Assembly (NCBI GenBank): GCA_037157565.1
Contig: JAZHRO010000039.1
Coordinates: 44,144,001 to 44,208,000 of the forward strand
From: Thalassia testudinum
Taxonomy: Eukaryota; Streptophyta; Magnoliopsida; Alismatales; Hydrocharitaceae
Direction of reading: 5' to 3'
DNA length: 64,000 nt
In this document: in pieces, positions 21,791 through 33,639 of the stretch
Numbering within the stretch: position 1 is the stretch's first letter
How the letters are laid out: each line of letters opens with the position of its first letter
Notes under the pieces: generated by a model
Told to the model about the DNA's origin: nothing
The model's input: the letters and a program-made list of their open reading frames with translations, nothing else
The model's database searches: none
Made by a program: the position numbers and the translations under genes

Positions 21791-23453
21791 TGATGTAAAC
21801 ACATTTACACTACTTAAAATGTCTATTTATGCATGTTCTTAAGCATAGGATTGCATTTCATGATATAAATATTGCATTACATGCATCATCTTGCATTTAG
21901 AGTAGTTTGAATAAAATGGAGGTTAATTGTCTCCTTTTATGTGCTTGGACAGGGCAAATATTTTATCGGGGCCTCGGATCAAAGATCCAACCGTATGGAT
22001 ATGATCAGGGCGACGATTGGAGTTCAACGACTCCAAGATCGCCCTAATCAGGCATCCGTAGCATCAGATAGAGACCGGGGAACCCTAGAAGATCAAGGGC
22101 CAGGATGGTGTAAATCCACACTTCAGATGGAAAATCCGACCACACGGATGAATTCGGATCGACGATCGCAGCCGAACGACACAAAAATCGAGTCAATCCG
22201 ACATCCGTGGCACCATCTACAACTTCCAGAAGATGGACGGCCAAGATAGCGCCACGTGGCGCCATCCCAGCCGCCCAATCGGCCGCAGGGGTCCTGTGAA
22301 GACTGCGCACCGTCTCCTCTCCGCCATTGGATCTCGATCCAACGGCTGCGGTCGCGCGCGTTTAAAAACGTCCGCGCGACCATTTCGCCCGCGTAGCGCA
22401 GCGGCGACGCAGCTGCGGGCGAAGCGGAGGTCGCGGGTTCGAGCCACGGAGAGGGGGTCGAAGGCGCGGGCGAGCGGGCGCGCACGAGCGTCGGATGAAG
22501 ATCCAACGGCCGCGCGCGCCCGATAACGCCGACGCGCAATTGGACGCTCTGGTGGGCGCGCGATCGCACGCGGGCGGCGCGCTACGCAGCGGGCGCGGAC
22601 GCGATCTAAGCCGTCCGATCTCACGATCGGACGGTTGAGACGACGCGGACGTGCGTCTGCGTTACGCGCGCAGGCCAGCCGAGCGGGCGCGCGTGGGTGC
22701 GGCGGCGACGGCGACGGCGGGGCTTTAGCGACGGTTTTATCCGTCACTAAAGACCCCTTATTTATTATTTTGAAGATGTAATGTCCATTTTGCCCCCACT
22801 CCTTGCAACTATAAAAGGAGACCCCCTCCATACGAAATTTTCATCCCTTCCTTCTCCTCTCTACCTCTCCAAAGCTCAAGAGAAGCTTGTCCCACACCCG
22901 GGATGCTTCTCGCGAGATAAAGTCCAAAGTTTCGTCCCCCTTCGGAAGTGGATCCCGCGACGACGACGGCGTGCTGCTTCGTTCCCGTTCTTCTGCTTCG
23001 TCCTCCTTCGTCCCACCTCGTTCTCCTTCGTCCAGGCGTCGTCCCGTCCGGCTCGTCCTCCAAGCGACCGTCGAGGAGGATAACTTCTCTCTCCCATTCT
23101 TATTTACAGCTTTTCTAGTGTAGAATTTTCCTGCTTTATAGTGTAATTGATTTCCCGCTTTCTAGTGTAACTTTAATTTCGTTTGCTTGTATAAACAATT
23201 GAAATATTGAATGCATGTTCTCTTTCTCTCTCTCTCTCTCAATTTGATAGCTCCATTGTAATTATTTCGCCTTGTTTATCAAAAATCCTAAAAAAATATA
23301 ATTGCGAATATAGATCAACGTAGCCTCCCTGAGTTCGACCCGGAATTCTTATTTCGGTATAAATTTTATTTGTTGAACACGAATCCTTCGCTTTCGAACT
23401 ACAACAACGGGTTTTCCAAAACCAAACACGTTAGCGTAGATTCTCGCTCAACA
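21791..23453 (+). repeat. E2 3' LTR
   Basis: 1663 bp, the same length as the 5' LTR. Differences from it (5' copy/3' copy) are G12380/A22326, G12500/A22446, G12580/A22526, G12677/A22623, T12887/C22833 and T13462/C23408. It is followed by the right GTACG duplication. Confidence 0.96.
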
Positions 23454-23458
23454 GTACG
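23454..23458. repeat. Target-site duplication (right) of E2
   Basis: GTACG, identical to 11840-11844. Confidence 0.92.
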
Positions 23459-23700
23459 TCATCCCTAGCGACAAGGAGAGTCGGAGAGAATTTGGAGTAT
23501 TCACAGCCGATGGCTGTGAAAACTTGGGAATTGGTGGGGAGAGGTGGCTGGAGTGGACGAATGGACTGCTCTCAAGGAAGTAGGAGAGGAAGCGATCCTT
23601 TGCACGCGCGACCACTGAGGTGCTTAACCAGCTCACACAGTGAATCAAGGCACTGCATGAGTGAGGTTAAGCGACGAGGGCACCGGCGGCAAGGATGAGA
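23459..23700. other. Unassigned sequence right of E2
   Basis: No gene recognised. It was contiguous with the sequence ending at 11839 before E2 inserted. Confidence 0.4.
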
Positions 23701-24410
23701 GGAGAGAGTGCACGGGCTACGAAAGCAAAAATTGACCGTAGGATGAGATCTGGGTTGCGAGGTGACCACAAGTGCCGATTCACGTGAAGGTTCGAATCAA
23801 AATGAGCCATAGATCAAGAGGCAAGGAGAGATCAACGGTCCAGATGGCCCATGTTCATCACGTGAATAGTGCTGAGCAGGAGCTGCAGGTGCATTGAAAT
23901 CTGTTTGGACATTTGCACGGTAAGCCCTTCTGCGAAGGGGTATAAAAATTGTAGAGGAGCCCATAAGTGATAGAGAATGGTTACAGTGTGGTCCTTTAGG
24001 GCATACAACGAGATCCCTACGTGTTACAAATAGGTCCTAGGAGGTTTTCAAAAGAATAAAACGTAATGGATAAAGGACCTAAATGTAAATCTTTGATTTC
24101 AAGGCCTTAATGACGTCCAAATGCCTTCAAGTTTTTATATAAGCTTAATTGAACTTTTAAGAAGTTAATTATACTTTTGATTTGACTTTTTAAACTTGTT
24201 TGTGTGTTCAATTTACACTTGAATCACCATTTAACCTTTTTCATAAGAATATCTCGTTTAATGACCTAACTATACAATTTTAACACATAATTAATGTTTT
24301 AGGTCTTTTTCTTTGATTCTCACACTTAACCCTTTTTATGTGTTAATCTGACATTGTTTAACCTAGTTTATAGCTTAACTTTTGCTATTTAGCTATGATG
24401 AGTAGCCAAT
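23700..24410 (+). repeat. LTR-like dispersed repeat, copy A
   Basis: Shares an ordered series of motifs with 36580-37190: 'gatcaacggt', a run of 'gtcct' phrases, 'atatctc' and 'ttctcacacttaacc', ending at 'tatgatgagt'. It carries a TATA-like TATAAAA near 23942. This looks like part of an LTR or a related non-autonomous element; no protein domain was seen, and the full boundaries are not clear. Confidence 0.5.
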
Positions 24411-25500
24411 GAAAACAAGAAGAGGGCCTCTCGGCCATGTTAAAACAATTCAAAAGGTTCATCGGAGCACAGCAAACGTGGTGGTGGTTATTTCATGGTG
24501 TGAGAGTGAGTGTGGTAGCCAAACGAAGGCGGAGATGGCCGGAGGAAGTGGGTCTGTTTGGTGGGTGTTTTGGGTGGATGAGAAGGCGAGTAGAGAGAGG
24601 GTTTTGATGGGTGGAGTATGGCGGAGGTTATGGGCATGTCAGCAAGGAGGATGGGGTGTGTAGCATGTGGAAGTCCTCGTTGGAGAAGTCGCTGGGGGTG
24701 GAGACAAAGGTAGCTCCGACGGATACCTGTACACAGCAAAACGAACCTTTCAGTCCTAGATCAGTCCAGGAGCTTCAGGGAAGATCCCCGAAGCTTTTCC
24801 CTATTTCTATGTGTTGTGCGAAGAAGCTTGGTGATGTGGCGAAGACGCTCGCCGGAGCCCTTAAAGATGATGGTCGATGATGGCTCAAACGGGGTTGGAA
24901 TTTAAAATTGGAGAGATGAGATGGTAGAGGGAAGAAAGGGGAAGAAAAACCCTAACCTAATTTGGAAGAAGTAGAGGTGGAGACCGACGGCGGTGGCAGG
25001 TCACCGATGAAGAATCGGAGAAGGAATTGAGGCCGATGAAGGAGGTAGAGAACCGGCTACTGGGCTGAGAAGCTCGACTAGAGAGAGAGGAAGGCAGTTG
25101 CACCCTCGTTTGATGGTGAGAGGCAGCGGAACGAAGAGGCGAAGAAGACCTCAAGGTGTGGCAATGGCGGCACACAGAGGAAGAAGAGAAGGCAGCGGTT
25201 GTGCTCGGATTCCAGATAACTCGACTCAGAGGAGCATCGCGAGGCTTTATAAAGCCTCGGCCGTGCGTGAATTTGTTGCAGGAGGTACCAAGAAGACCTT
25301 CCAACAACTCATATCCCCATGTTTGTTTTTGACCGGAGATCACGGGTTGTTGCAACGACGGCAGCCAGTGAGATGTATGTCGCTCGACGTGGAACGGAAT
25401 GGCAAACAACTTCGCCTTAGAGGTCGAGCTCAGCTGATGCTCAAAGCGGCCGCAAATGGCGCTGGAAAGTCATCGGATAGTTCAATCAACGGTTCCGCAG
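24411..25500. other. No gene recognised between repeat copies
   Basis: Purine-rich sequence with short open frames on both strands, none resembling a known protein. It lies between two diverged LTR-like repeats in the same orientation, so it may be the internal part of a non-autonomous element. That is inference from position only. Confidence 0.35.
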
Positions 25501-26075
25501 CTGTTGAAGGAGAAAGATGACACTGGGGACCAGTTCGCAAGAAGAGGAGGACCTAAGAGTAATGAAATTGGACCTACTTGCAATGATTTAAGGAACTTAG
25601 GGGCCTAAATGCAAAGTAGGTATGAACATTATCAAATCAAGCCCAAGTTTTTATGGAAGCTCAATTAGGATCTAAGAAATCTGGTGGTCAAGTTAATTTT
25701 GAGTTTTGAAGTTGTTTGGTTGGTAAATCCTCCATTTAAACTCATTTGACATTAATTATTCACCTAAGTTATTATTTTAGGTTTAATTGGCTTCTTTGAC
25801 GTATCTGATCAAATTAATCCTTACGGGATATTTATTTATAATTTTTAGAAGGTTTAATTTGCAATATTTTCATCAAACTAGGTCAGATCAAACATAGGAT
25901 TTAATTGTTCCCTTTAATAGCATAATTTCAAAGGAAACCCTAAATTGGTTATTCTTACCTATTTTGCGGTCTCTTTGGATTATTCTAATGAATCTTCCTC
26001 CATACGATATTGTAACCTTTTTATGTATTTTTTAGGTCAATTTACCTTAGGACTTAGCTAAATTAGGTGAGTTAT
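25500..26075 (+). repeat. LTR-like dispersed repeat, diverged copy B
   Basis: Shares order and some phrases with copies at 23700 and 36580 ('cctaaatgcaaa', 'caagtttttat', 'agctcaatta'), but is much more diverged. It ends near 'gtgagttatagagc'. No coding sequence. Confidence 0.35.
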
Positions 26076-26690
26076 AGAGCATGATGGCACTGCCATCACG
26101 AGCTCCTCTGGCTTGCTTGATAGCACTACTCAGCCTTAATGGGTTTCCCGTTAACACCCAAAGGCTTATTCATGTTAGCAATGTCCTTCAAAGTAGAAGA
26201 CTTCTGGTCTCCACTACTAAAGGAGTTTCCTTTCCCTTGTCCACCAACAGCACCCCGCGACCGTGGCTAGCAAATCCATGGCACCCATCCCCTCCATGTT
26301 TACATTCCTCTAGAGATTTGATCACTTCTTCTACGGATCACAAGCCATAATTTTAGCCTTTATGGGTCTGGTGATCAACATAGTGCAAACAGTTGGACAA
26401 GCAAGGGCGGCCAAGTTGCAAACTTACTCGAATCGATTGAGATGCCTAAGGCAATTCTGGGGCCCTGTAGCCATTAAAATTGTAGTCTGACTTCTTGTGC
26501 AACACCATATGCAGGAACCGGTGCCAAGAAAAAAAAGGTCAATTATCTAAGAGAAGCACCACATAAATTCTAACCACAAATCCAAAGCAACAAGTTAGAT
26601 AATTAATTCAACTCGCGAACACAGATCAATAAATTGGAATGCAGATGGATCAAAAAATAAACACATTGGCCACAAGCCCAGAAGAAGATA
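26076..26690. other. Unrecognised region
   Basis: An 89-codon open frame at 26081-26350 has no recognisable domain, and its composition gives no reason to call it a gene. The reverse strand also reads as short broken frames. No other feature seen. Confidence 0.35.
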
Positions 26691-27560
26691 TATCGAAGAT
26701 AACCCAAAGGATCATAACAACCCCTATTATGATGCTGATGGCACTGCCATAGGTGCTAATGACATCACCATTAGTACTAACGGTATCACAATAGATGATG
26801 CCATTAACACCACAATAGGTGTTTACATAATTGATGCCAACAACAAGATCAGTGATAAGTAATTAATGGCAACAATACCAAGATAAGTGATGAGTGTTTG
26901 TAATAGATACTTGAGCACTATAAATGTTACTAAATACATAAAAATGTATGTGGTGACATTGATATCTAAATTTACACGACTAATGATGATACCATTAGCA
27001 CCAATGATGATGCCATTAGGACCTATGGTGGTGTCGTCAGCACCACAATAGGTGTCTACATGAGTCTCTCTTAGCTAAAAATGGAAAGAGCACTTTTACC
27101 TTTTAGGAAAGTGTGGAAAATAAGACAAAAAAAGTACTTGGCACCCATGTGACAAAAAGAGATGCAATTCTCTCATGTGACTCCACCCACCAACGGCAAA
27201 CACCTCCCCCAGCCAACTCTTCATATTCACATCAATGGTGATGCCATTAGCATCTATGGTTGTGCTGAAAGCACCTATACTCAAACCCACTCTTCTATAT
27301 TCACACCTATAGTAATGCTGTCAACACCACAATAGGTGTTTACGTAATTGATGCCAATAATTTCAAAATAAATGATAAGTGTTTGCAGTAGATAATTGAG
27401 CAGTATAGAAGTTACTAAATAGGTGCCAAGGGCACTAACATTAAAATGTACGTGGAAACACCAATGGTGACATTAGCACCAATGGTGATGCCATTAGCAC
27501 CAATGATGATGCCATTAGCACCTACGATGGTGCTGTCAGCACCACAATAGGTCAATTACG
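26690..27560. repeat. Locally repeated tract with 'gatgccattagcacc' units
   Basis: Two diverged direct repeats of about 250 bp (about 26805-27060 and 27323-27550) both open with 'accacaataggtgtttac' and close with 'cagcaccacaatagg'. Inside them are tandem short units of the form 'gatgccattagcaccaat'. It resembles a degenerate minisatellite. No coding function. Confidence 0.6.
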
Positions 27561-28320
27561 GACATTTGCCTCAAAAGTATCCTTTGTTGGTGTTATAGTA
27601 TGTTTTCACATTACTACTAGTTGCAAGTTATGTTTTCATATGTTTTTTTTTTCTTTTACATTACATTTGCGTTTTGTCACTACATTTAAAATGTTCACAA
27701 CAGTTATATATGATAGTATCGTTAGCATCTATTGCAGTGCCGATGACATCTATTGGAGATAGAGTTTTCCTCTCCCTCCACCGAAATTTGAATTTAAATG
27801 TAAGAGACATATGTGACTCTATGTGACTCTCTTTTCTCTTAACTAAAAATGGTAATAGTACTTTTAGGATCTAAAAAAGTGGTCTAACCTTTTATATTGA
27901 TGACCACATGTAACTCTCCTATGTAGCTCTACCTCATCTACATGACATCTAACTCAACATACCATGTGGGATGGATACATAATAGTGGGTATATAATAGA
28001 GTACCTGTCCCTTTATAGTGTTAGTTATATTACATACGTGTTCCACCGCCTGATTTCATAATGCAAAAATAGGATGGATCCACATGATAACTAATTGGAA
28101 GATCTAGAGTAGTTTCAGGTAGATTGTTTGGAGTTAGGGATGGATCAAGACATTTTGTTAGCAAGGCCAATGTCAATGATCGAAAAATCTAAGTAACATT
28201 ACATGATTATGTCGCTACAACGAAAAAGAAATTAAGTACAAAAAGAAATATTGGGTTGAATATATATAGATTATAATTTCAATCCATGTAAGAGATTTAC
28301 CTAGCTCTGTTTCCTGGACA
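27560..28320. other. No gene recognised
   Basis: AT-rich sequence with scattered phrases related to the tract on its left ('catctattgcagtgccgatgac'). Ends at the target duplication of a retroposon. Confidence 0.35.
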
Positions 28321-28338
28321 TCTCAAATAGATAATGAA
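28321..28338. repeat. Target-site duplication (left), retroposon copy 1
   Basis: tctcaaatagataatgaa, 18 bp, identical to 29293-29310. Confidence 0.9.
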
Positions 28339-29292
28339 ATTGGGGCTCTCCCTCCGCTCCGCTCCGCTCCCCTCTTCTTGCACAAGAAAGCCCTGGCTAC
28401 AGTAGGGCCCCGATTGGTCACATGGGGCTGATCGAGACCCCTCTCCTACGGACCTCCTCCCCCACCACCCCCCCCCCCCCCCCCCCCCCCCCCCCTCTCT
28501 GAATCCCTCCATCTTCAATGAGAGTGACATGCAAAGCTCGGGCACGACGGCGACTAGCGCAATGGCCAGCGATCCACTTCGATCAGCGCGTACTGCGGCG
28601 GCAGGAGCTTCTCCGCTTGAAGTTCGGCCAGTTGCATCTCCGAACATCGATAGGTATGTGTTGGGGAGCTTCGTCAAGGCTCCTCGTCGATAGCGAAGCT
28701 TCATCGGCATGCGTGGCGACGTGCAACGGCAGAGGCGGTGTGCAGCGTGCGAAGGAGGCTTTGAGAGGCGGCGTATGGCCGGCGTGCGTCCTCCATGCTG
28801 TATGAGGTTGTGGGTGGAGTGCTGCTGCGTGGTGTGGTCGTCTCAGTTTAAGTGCCAGTCGTATGTTGCTGTGGTTGTGTGCTTTGTTCGTTGTTGGTGG
28901 TTGATCCCTTTTTTTTTTGTGTTTGTAATGTAGTTCTATTTTGAGAGGGACCAAGTGTGACTCCAAGCTATTACGATCGAGATTGAGTTTGACCTTTCAG
29001 TCGGTCTATTCGATCTCATGGTGCGTTTCTTCGAGATTCGTCTCACTGGTACCTTACCATTCCTACAAGCGTGGGGTTGCCCTCCTTCAGGTTGTCCAGT
29101 TTCCGATCTTGGGGACGTTTTCTTTTTCTTTCTCCTTTGTTTCTTATCTTGTTTTTTATTTTTTGAGTTCCCACATTCTTTGGGGCATTTTTCCCCCTTC
29201 GTGGATGAGGCTTCCCCGTCTTTCCCTTCTATAAGGTGTATCTTTTGTATTAGATTCTTCCCTTTAATGAAAAACTTATGTTCAAAAAAAAA
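28339..29292 (+). mobile_element. Poly(A) non-LTR retroposon, copy 1
   Basis: A 954-bp unit ending in nine A residues and flanked by a perfect 18-bp target duplication, the signature of target-primed insertion of an RNA copy. The 5' part is GC-rich and includes a 28-C homopolymer (28468-28495). The 3' third is T-rich ('ctttaatgaaaa' before the tail). It shares its 3' third and 5' motifs (GGGGCT...GATC) with the unit at 38575-39441. No reverse transcriptase is encoded, so it must have been moved by LINE machinery in trans, or it is an internally deleted LINE. Open frames in it are unrecognised. Confidence 0.75.
28468..28495. repeat. Poly(C) homopolymer
   Basis: Twenty-eight consecutive C residues inside retroposon copy 1. 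Long C runs are rare and can be assembly-sensitive. Confidence 0.9.
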
Positions 29293-29329
29293 TCTCAAAT
29301 AGATAATGAAGATATATAATGAACATGGG

Positions 29330-30595
29330 CATATGTTAATGCATAGTTGTACAAGAGGGAGACAAGAGACCAACTAGTTTCATTTTATGACCATGCAAGG
29401 GCATAGAAGAAATATAATTATGTCTTGGATAAAACTCCTTGATGGCAACGAATCGGCTAATCCATGTGGTATTGCCTCCTGAATGAAAGTGGGAAAGTAT
29501 ATCCATGAACTTTATGGTTGCATTGTCATGCACCCCCAAAGGGAATTGATGCCACATGGGTAGATCGACGGACGAGGTTGGCTCACTTCATAGCTATTTG
29601 TGTTACTATGAAGTTGAGCTAACTAGATGATAGCTATACCTAAGAAGTTATCAGACTTCCCGATATACCCAAGGATATTGTGGCAATTTGGGATACTCAT
29701 TTCATTTCACACATTTGGAGTAGTTTTCAAGCAACTTTGGGAACTAAATTAAGTTTCAGCATAGTTTACCATCCCCAATCTAATGGGCTATCAGAATGCA
29801 CTATACAAACGCTGGAAGACCTACTAAGATTTGCACCTTTGATAAAAGGGTACATGGGATGAGCACTTGTCATTGATGGAGTTCACCTACAAAAATAGCC
29901 ATCACTCGAGCATTAGAATGACTTTATTCGAAGCCTTGCATGAGAGAAAGTGTTTCTCTCCCCTCTACTGGGTCAAGTTGGGCAAGAAACTCCTCTAAGG
30001 GCCAAAATTGATCCAACAGACCATAGATAAGATAACATTGGTGCGGTGTAAGAATCTAGCCTCTCAAAGCAGGCAAAGACAAAAAACAATAGAGATACAA
30101 TGAACACCATCGTCGCGTTGTGCACTTTGAGGTGGGAGAAAAACTCTCCATTCGAGTATTTTTGATGAAGGGCATCCATCAATTCAGAGTCAAAGGAAAG
30201 CTAAGACCCAAATTTGCCCGACCCCTCGAGGTAGTAGAATAAGTGGGATTGTCGCCTATTTGGTGACTTGCCTTTGCATTTATCTGAGATGCATAATGTT
30301 TCCCATGTCTCCAATCTCCGATGCTTCGTTCCCGATCAAAGTCATGTAGTGCGGTATGAGGAATTTCTGCTGATATCCAACCTGATCCTCGAAGAGTGGC
30401 TAGTATGGATCCTGGATCTATCTGCGATGAAGATCTAGGGCAAGACGTGCCTTTGAGGAACGTACTGTGCAGGAAACCAACATTTGAGGAAATGACTAGC
30501 GAAGTCGACGAAGATGTAAGGGGGAAGTATGCTCATCTATTCGAGTTGTAAGGTGTACCAATTTTGAGGATGAAATTTCCTTAAGGAGGGAAGGA
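29330..30595 (+). pseudogene. Ty3/gypsy integrase C-terminal relic (Tekay/Del-like)
   Basis: Short broken frames read as integrase: a degenerate core (YHPQSNGLSE, 29770-29800), the conserved 'LGPKLIQQTIDKI' stretch near 29995-30030, then a chromovirus-type C-terminal part in which phrases such as HVSNL are recognisable near 30300. Multiple stops and shifts make it dead. Upstream pol is missing. Downstream, a purine-rich stretch (30581-30595) leads into an LTR-like start. Confidence 0.7.
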
Positions 30596-33000
30596 TGTCA
30601 AGGCTTGAAAAAAGAAAATGAGGTGGAGGGGATAAACCAAAAAGGTTACTCATCCTTATCTCCCCCTCGTCCATATCCTCCTCCCTTGACATCCCCACCA
30701 TCTCCCCTCCATATTCCCCAATGTCCCATGCGCCAACTCACTCCACCGTCCACTATCCTCTCTCCCTCTCGATCCCAACCCTAACCAATCTCCCCTCACA
30801 CCAGCTCACCTTCATTTCCCCTCAAACTTAACCCTTGACGTTGGCGCCCTAGCGACGCCTCTTCTCACGCAACACCTCTCATTCTATCTCCTAGCCTCCC
30901 TCACTAGTGGCAACCACCACCAGCTCGGCACGTGGCCCTCCCTGCCGGTCATCCTCTCGCCAATGGCCTCGTCGAATAGCATCGTCAACACCCATAAGTA
31001 GGGTGTCACCGTGATCACCGCTTCCTCGTGTGGGTAAGCTTGAGAGAGAAAGGGAGGTCCCCAACCATCTCCTTGACTCTATGTCACTCTCTCCTCAGCC
31101 TATCGATCGGCTATTGCCACCGCCCGCAGCTGTTGCAGCAATGCAGCTACTGGAGGCAATGGTGGTTGTTTTTGTGCTAAATTCAAGGGCCAACAGAGGA
31201 GAATCGACCCCGTCAAGGCCTCACACATGTGAGCGTGTCCCCCTCTTGCCCTCTTTGAAATATCTAGCCCTAGGTTGTTCTAACAATTGGAGAATTTAGA
31301 GCTTTGTGACGCATTTAGAATTGATCTGGTAGGTGTATAAAATTTTGAAATTTGGTTATTTCTTGATTGATTGCGAGGAACTCGGAAGAGTAGTCATTTA
31401 ACATTGCGAAAGATGGGAAGCTCAAAATAACGTAGGGCAACCCTTCCCCTATAGCATTTATTTTTTATTTACTTTCGTGATGTACTTAATGCCAATATTT
31501 AGGCCAGAAATATTTGGAACTCGAATTGGGTGAATAACAAGTTTAGGGAAACTCGAGTAATGTAGGTTCAAATCCTAAAATAGGTCCTATTAGGGCACCC
31601 ACAGCCAGGCTCGCTGTTATGCACATGATGCGGGTTCGTATCCCACACATGAAGATATACGAGAGAGGGAGGGAGGGAGACGAGGGCAATGCAAAGGTGC
31701 AACCCTCACAATTGCAAATGCAAGTGAGATTTTTTTGTTTTCTCTACACTAAACAAATTTTGAACCACGACGATGTCGAGTTCAGTGATTTCTTGCATTT
31801 TATGAGTTTTTTCGTTCAACAAGCCTTGAAGTTATTTTGTTAGTATTTGGATTCTTGGATGCATATCTTTAAATATATGTTATAAACGGAAAGGTGATGC
31901 ATGAGAAAAGGTTGCCTATGCATTTTAATCAGGTCCTATGTGAGTTTTAAATGCTTTCCATGAATACGAGATTTCTGTTACTTTATGGCCATGCATGAAA
32001 GATTTAGCAGAGTTACATGATTAGTGTTGCTAAATGAAAACCTCAGATTTTGCGTGATTTATAATCACGAGTACCTGTGGATGAGAGCGAGGGATCATTA
32101 GGTTGGCCCCTAGAAGGTGTATGTGGCCCAGGGTGCACATTCATAAGTCCATGAGACACAATTGCATTGTCCATCCATCAAGGAGGTGGTTGGACAAGGG
32201 AATAGACCGTAGTGCTTGGGAACCAGAAAGTTACCTGCTCAAACCCCCACAACTCAGGAGGGTGTGACGCTTGTCATAATATCTTGATGCTTCAAGCTTG
32301 ATTGCCCCAAATGCAAGATCGTCATTAGAAACCAGTTATAATTGGGAGTAGATATCAAATAGACCCAGAGATCTAGGCACAAAAAATGGAAAACAAATAC
32401 ATATTGACTCCTCGAAGAAAAGGCCCCGAGTCCCAATAAGACCTACAACGGGGTACGACCGAGGAGAGATTGGATTATACTCCAAAGTTGATTTCCAAGA
32501 TGCTTGGAAAGGATTACCTGATGCCATGAAGGCAAAGGATGGCTTACGAGCAGATTAATTACAAATTGATCCTACAAGGACTAAGAATTACCCACAACAG
32601 AATGTCAGGACTGAGAAGACTTATGCATGTGTCGAGTGTCTCCACACAAGCTAGAATTGAGAGTCGCCAGCCCGACAATGCTTTGTTATGAGAACGATGG
32701 GTGATTCCTGAGGTCGAATTCGAGGTGGAGCTTTCTAAGGTGCAATGAGAGGTTTCTTGCATCATGAACCACCCAAGTTCAAAACGAGAGTACCCTAATT
32801 ATAGGGTGATGATCTTGTCGTTTCAACATTAAGAAACCTGTTACCGATTATTACTTACTAAACTCAATGGTGACTGATGAGCAAACAATCGTGTTACAAT
32901 AAAAATAATATTTCAAGTGTCATTGTTGTAGTATATTTGTCACAATGCAAACAGATGTCGCATCATTTTATTTATTTACTTAATTTTAACTAGTTTATTC
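30596..33000 (+). repeat. Probable 3' LTR and flank of the gypsy relic
   Basis: Starts TGTCAAGGCTTG right after the polypurine tract of the integrase relic, the expected place for a 3' LTR. I could not find a convincing end, so the right limit is only the point beyond which the sequence becomes strongly AT-rich. No genes seen; short open frames at 31030, 31619 and 32254-32765 are unrecognised. Confidence 0.4.
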
Positions 33001-33563
33001 TAGGATATTCACTGGGAGATAGTTATTGATATACGTCACTCTCTAAGTTTCAAAAATATTCTTTTATCCCAAAAATGTCAATTTTATTTATAACATTAAT
33101 CAATGAATCAAATAATGAATTGAATTTGTTAATTATGTACAAAAGAATCAATTAATTCTATCTACAATGCCTTAAACAAATTTATAACTAAACAGGCATC
33201 AAAAACTGTGTAACTACACTATGTTAGTTATGTACAACTACTCTAAATAATACTTAAGTATAGGTACAGAAATAGATACTAATATATATTATATTAAGTT
33301 ATATTAATACGTACTATTATCTTTAGTAACATATACTATATATACAGTAACATAAATATGTGTTGCTGTAACCTTAGTAAAATATGTACAAAACATAAGC
33401 CAAAAAGAATTATCTATAATAACATATGTGTTATCTACAGTGACGGATTCAACTGTCACCGAAGTCTTAAAGTTATTTATATACATATAAGGCTCAAACA
33501 TTACTCTATAATAATGATATTTATTTACATATATATATTATCTACATATACGTATACATTATT

Positions 33564-33639
<76 letters not shown>

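Larger units (their letters stand above)
11845..23453 (+). mobile_element. E2: complete young Athila-type Ty3/gypsy retrotransposon
   Basis: An intact 11.6-kb LTR element: 5' LTR 11845-13507, primer site 13511-13528, leader, one open gag-pol frame 14759-20431, 3' non-coding region, polypurine tract and 3' LTR 21791-23453, flanked by GTACG. Both LTRs are 1663 bp, start TGATG and end CAACA, and I find six single-base differences (0.36%). That indicates very recent insertion. The tRNA-Asp primer site and the RT/integrase motifs place it with plant Athila/Tat elements. No env-like frame is present. Confidence 0.96.

Noticed and set aside
26081..26350. 89-codon frame as a host gene
   Set aside because: No recognisable domain, no splice or promoter context, and set in repeat DNA.
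31595..31655. SINE or tRNA-like sequence around 'gcgggttcgtatccc'
   Set aside because: B-box-like only; no A box at suitable distance and no tail or target duplication.
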